Below are positions 58,101 to 62,000 of a DNA stretch of 62,000 bases, one piece after another. The stretch's first letter is position 1. Each line of letters begins with the position of its first letter. Origin of the DNA: Branchiostoma floridae (lineage: Eukaryota; Chordata; Leptocardii; Amphioxiformes; Branchiostomatidae); the NCBI RefSeq assembly GCF_000003815.2, contig NC_049989.1, positions 6,513,717 to 6,575,716 of the forward strand, written 5' to 3'. The translations under genes were made by a program, and so were the position numbers. A model generated the notes under the pieces. It saw only the letters and a program-made list of their open reading frames with translations, did not search any database and had not been told where the DNA came from.

Positions 58101-61100
58101 GACAAAGGCAGATGCCTTTTTCAATGTACCCTCAGTACTCTGTGACAGAGGGTAACCTCCAACGATTAAAGTATTGTTGTCAGATGTGATGAGTGTTTGC
58201 ATCTGTATTTCCATGTTCCCTTTGCTGCTTTGGTATGTAATAGTTTGTCATGTCATCTTCGCATAAATGTAGTTGTGCAATGATGCACATTGTCTTTTTG
58301 TGATAGCTGTTTTCTTTAGTCGATTTCATAATTTCAGATATCGCCCCTGCAGTGTACGTCCTTTGTTATGTTGGTCCAGGTCTGCATTATCTTTTATGCG
58401 TTTACTACGGTTTAGCCTAATAATCTGGTAATTGGATATTTCCAAGCAGATGTTGCAGGATCATTTGTGATAACGTCTGTTCTGGCGATAATAATAAATG
58501 CAAATTGGAACATACATAGACCTAAACAGTTGTTAACCATTATTTTCTTGTGGCAGTCTATTTTTGTATGAATTTGATCACAATATAGTTGTTGTTCTCG
58601 GGTCTGAATGTCAAGCGCGTTTGGTGTTAGTAAGCCGGTTTCAAGATGGAAGCAATTTCTGACAGCCAGATTGGATCATCTGAGTGTGTTATTGAAGTAT
58701 ATATGGGGAAGTTCTCAACATTCTTCAGTCCACAGACAACAGTACATCTATATCCAATAAAACACTGGATGATGTTGCCAGGAGTAATAGCTCAATAGAC
58801 TGAACATTAATGTGTGCAATGTGATGAGATTAAATTAGTACTGTAGTGTTTTAATGCTGTCTAAATGCTAAGGTTTAAAATAACAATTCTTTGGGGGTTG
58901 GCGGAGTCAATGTTTCTTGTGAATTGGCCATATCTATTAACAAATTAGACACCTCTAACTCTCAGCTATAAGCTTTGTGCAAATGATTATCATGGTCCTA
59001 ATTGTTCACTGCTGTTCGCAGGGCAATGATTTTGACATCTTGAAAGAGGCCAACAATACTGCAAAAGCAAGTGAGTTTTCAATTAATAAGCAATTGGTGC
59101 TGTTATTTTAAATATTCTCATTATTGTCTAGTTCATGTGTCATATCACTCCATCATTTTATGGATGATGCCAACTGGGTTTATGTTTAAATTAACCTAGT
59201 AGTACTTCTCAAAACAGTGACATCATTATAACAATGCATTCTATTGACAGTGATCATTGCCTTTGGCGGGTCTGATATGAACTTTTCAAGGACTGAAACC
59301 GTAACGTGTGGTCATGCCTCATCAACTTTTGGCATGGGCATTGTAAAACTGATATTTGTAATAAGGAACTGTCATGATTAGTCCTTTGGAAATAAATGGA
59401 TGTACTGTATGCGTCATTGATGAATTCTTTTCTCTATTTGCTATATCTAGAAGAATTTAAATTTTAAAATTGTACATTTCATAGCCTTCTTACAGATCTT
59501 AAATGACCTGAATGATATAGAGGAAGGGACATGTATAAGCTATACTTGTCTCTGCCTCCATATTATGACATGCTCATTATTTTAAGATTTTCCCACCTTT
59601 TTATGTAATTAATTCATACTTATTAATGTTTGCTGCTGCAGTGTTTCAAATGTCAAGCCCACTCGATGCAGTGCTTCAAACACTGGTAGCCATGCCTGGG
59701 CTAGTTGAAGCACTTGCAAACATCAACTGGAGTGATGCTACAAGGAGGAATGAGGACAGGTTGGGGCTACGGGCTTTTTTACAGGTACTTATTTTCGTTA
59801 AACTAAATGTTGTTACTGTACTCCCAGTACTTAAGCCAGGCATGTGCATTACAAGCAGGTACAATGTCATTCCTCATAAAAGACAGATTGTCCAGGGAAT
59901 GGGATGAAATAAATATATAAAATGATCATATGCAAGCTAAAGTTTTACTACACTAATTTTTTTTCATTGAAACTGAGCCGCTGACTATGTTTCTTGTTAA
60001 CTGCGACTGACAAGACAAACCAGAGATTTGCTCCCAGACCAAAATTGTCATTATTCACTACAGTTTCTGAGGCAGACCCATATCTTACAGTGTTTATAAT
60101 CATAATAATGTGTACCTAGTAACCTTTTGTCAGAATTTTTTCACCTTCACAAGCACATAAATCATATATGCATGGTGTCCTTGTCTGTCTTGTTTGTCTA
60201 TCTATATGTCTCTAAATCAATATGTAGCAGTCATTACACTGATGTTATATTTCTGATGTTATGTTCTTCAGGTCCTGTCATTTACAGCTCTAGATAAGTT
60301 GCACCAAGGCCTATGTATGACCGAGCTGTTATACGTCTGCAACTACTTTGAGGGGAAGGTTGACAACATTGCCGATATGTTCGAGGGGTGCATAGAGTAT
60401 CTAGTTTCCCTGGACAATGAGGTTTGACATTAAGATATTATTCAGATATTATTTAAATCTGCTATTTATTTTGTTCATAAATGAAATTTGTTTTCATGAT
60501 GATGGATGAATAAGATTTTGTATTTTGAATAACTAAATCTTGCAATTGGCACTTTAGTCTCACCTGAAGCCCTTAAGTTGAAAAATGAATCCATCGTCTT
60601 GCAGTTGTGACAGTGTTACATGTACCAGTCTAGTACATTAAAGACAGCATACCCAATTTTTGGAATGGCACGGGTGTAGAAGTTGGCCACATTACCTTCA
60701 AGCACATCTCTATGGGTTGCATTGAATATTTTTATCTCTGTTACATTATGTAAAGTGTAAAGTGCGACAAACAAGTTTTCCATGATTGAAACAAAACTTT
60801 GCAAAGCTGTAAGCAAATAGCTAAACATACCTTTGCCTTTTCACAATTTTATAAAATGTAACTCATGTCTTAATAAGGTCTTAAATTTAATTTCATTGTT
60901 CTATTGGACAGGTGTTCCTGTTTTTTTTACTTACCCCATTGCCATTTTCTTTTCTAGGGAGATGAATCCTCCATCAGTCATCTGCTAGATGTGCTACTGT
61001 GTGGCATGTGGACAGAAAGAGGTCTCCAGGATCATATCCTTTTCATATATTATCTATAAAAGTATCAAATGTCGCACACATTTAGTCTGTATTAAAATGG

Positions 61101-61891
61101 TAGTTCATGCAGACAGTGTTTGTGGAGAGAATTTGAAACTTGTCATTAAAAAGCAGTTTATGCTACTTTGCCTGAATCTATATACTATTTCCGTAGATTT
61201 AGGGTTAGTGAGGGTTATGATTGTGATATATATGCAGGCTAATTATATAATATTTTCCACCACAATACCTTTTTGAACAATGAGGAATTTTTAAAGTCAA
61301 ACTCTCAAGTCATGTCCCCTGATGGCTGTCATTAACAGCTGCTGGTGTGCCTTACTGCAGAAGAAGTTTGATTAGCTGTTTGGTAAACATCATCGGTGAT
61401 GACATGACTCTGTCTGTCATTTATGTTCTATCAGGAAACATACAATTTAAGTCATTGTGGTCAAGCCAAGAGTAGTAAAGATGTTATGGAGGTCACTAAG
61501 GCATATCAATCAAAATAGTTCTTTAACAGTCATACATCCCCAGTCATATTGTCACAGGCTGGCTGGAAAAGTTATCAACTTACCAAGTTGTGTTAACAGC
61601 ATGCTTAAAGATGGTAAGTGTATAATGTATTGTTCTTTATCACTTGCAAACATGACTGTCTGTTTTTCTGGAATGTTTGAAATAGTCACACTACCCTTTT
61701 GAACTTGTTTTTTTCTGTAATTTATGTGGTTGACGTATACATTTTATATGACCTCTGACATGAGTCCTTTGACAAATCATATTTTGCCATCTGACTTATA
61801 ATCATTGATTTTTTTTCTCAAAGGTGGAAGACCCATCAAATTCTCGATGACTGAGAAGCTACCCAACATGTTATGCTTCCTATTACCAGAG
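55194..61891 (+). CDS. Multi-exon gene, possible USP/USPL1-type peptidase relative, runs off window
   Basis: Coding exons 55194-55365, 56034-56221, 57094-57313, 57946-58025, 59022-59070, 59642-59784 and 60272-60421 join in phase with GT-AG introns (334 aa). Another starts at 60958 in phase 0, with an unclear donor. Two more (ending at 61613, and 61824-61891) share a phase-1 junction but are not firmly connected to it. The N-terminus is basic (S-K-R-K-K-E-D). Residues about 59-150 include GCGWCFVHKD, followed by a Gln/Ser/Thr-rich linker and a Lys/Glu-rich exon. From about 237, SSPLDAVLQTLVAMPGLVEA followed by TELLYVCNY and later EKLPNMLCFLLPE faintly echoes the box order of USP/USPL1 cysteine peptidases. 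The expected catalytic Cys near 240 is not seen. Gene structure is moderately sure; function is a weak inference. Confidence 0.6.
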
Positions 61892-62000
61892 GTGATTATC
61901 GAGTCTTGTTTGTGGTTTGTTTTAATGACTAAGTGAGATTATTTGAGAATGGCAGACTGGCTATCTCCTTTCATGTATATGTTACTAGATCATAAGCTGT

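Noticed and set aside
61457-61613. Whole frame from 61457 as one exon of the plus gene
   Set aside because: Only the end of it (AGKVINLPSC onward) looks coding and has a phase-matched donor. The upstream part lacks a clear acceptor.

Overview
The window looks like animal genomic DNA: AT-rich, with intron-rich genes on both strands using GT-AG introns, many small inverted-repeat transposons and long satellite-like arrays. My best guess is amphioxus (Branchiostoma) or a similar invertebrate deuterostome. That guess rests on genome style and gene families; nothing here proves the species. Six runs of N (1257-2163, 23912-24645, 26975-27347, 28459-28695, 45166-45265, 46573-46672) are assembly gaps. 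Genes were built by hand by matching splice sites to reading-frame phase.

Left part (1-23.5 kb): mostly non-coding. A four-exon, four-pass MARVEL/MAL-like membrane protein gene lies on + (8385-9598). A SPRY-domain gene of SPRYD4/FSD1 type lies on - (20749 down to 15174). There is also one orphan exon-like segment on + (22128-22247) and several MITEs and hairpins.

Middle part (23.5-41 kb): the most unusual region. About eleven copies of a composite repeat unit each carry a ~450-bp array of self-complementary AT/TG cores spaced exactly 24 bp apart. Most also carry a ~200-bp palindromic transposon with ACTCTCC tips. Part of it forms a 3.22-kb higher-order tandem duplication. A foldback element (33.4-34.9 kb) built from the same modules, a pair of tRNA-like sequences, a frameshifted LINE fragment and a mariner-type MITE are interleaved. 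The many long open frames here (on both strands) follow from the 24-bp period and are not genes.

Right part (41-62 kb): gene-dense. On - there is a four-exon, 184-aa gene of unknown function (46045 down to 42203). Upstream of it is a nine-exon, 516-aa gene encoding a helix-turn-helix plus a DDE integrase-core domain with the D, D, E triad in place (53348 down to 46751). It resembles a domesticated transposase and hosts three younger MITEs in its introns. Divergent from it on + is a gene of at least eight coding exons (55194 to beyond 61891) whose middle part faintly resembles ubiquitin/SUMO-specific peptidases of the USP/USPL1 type.
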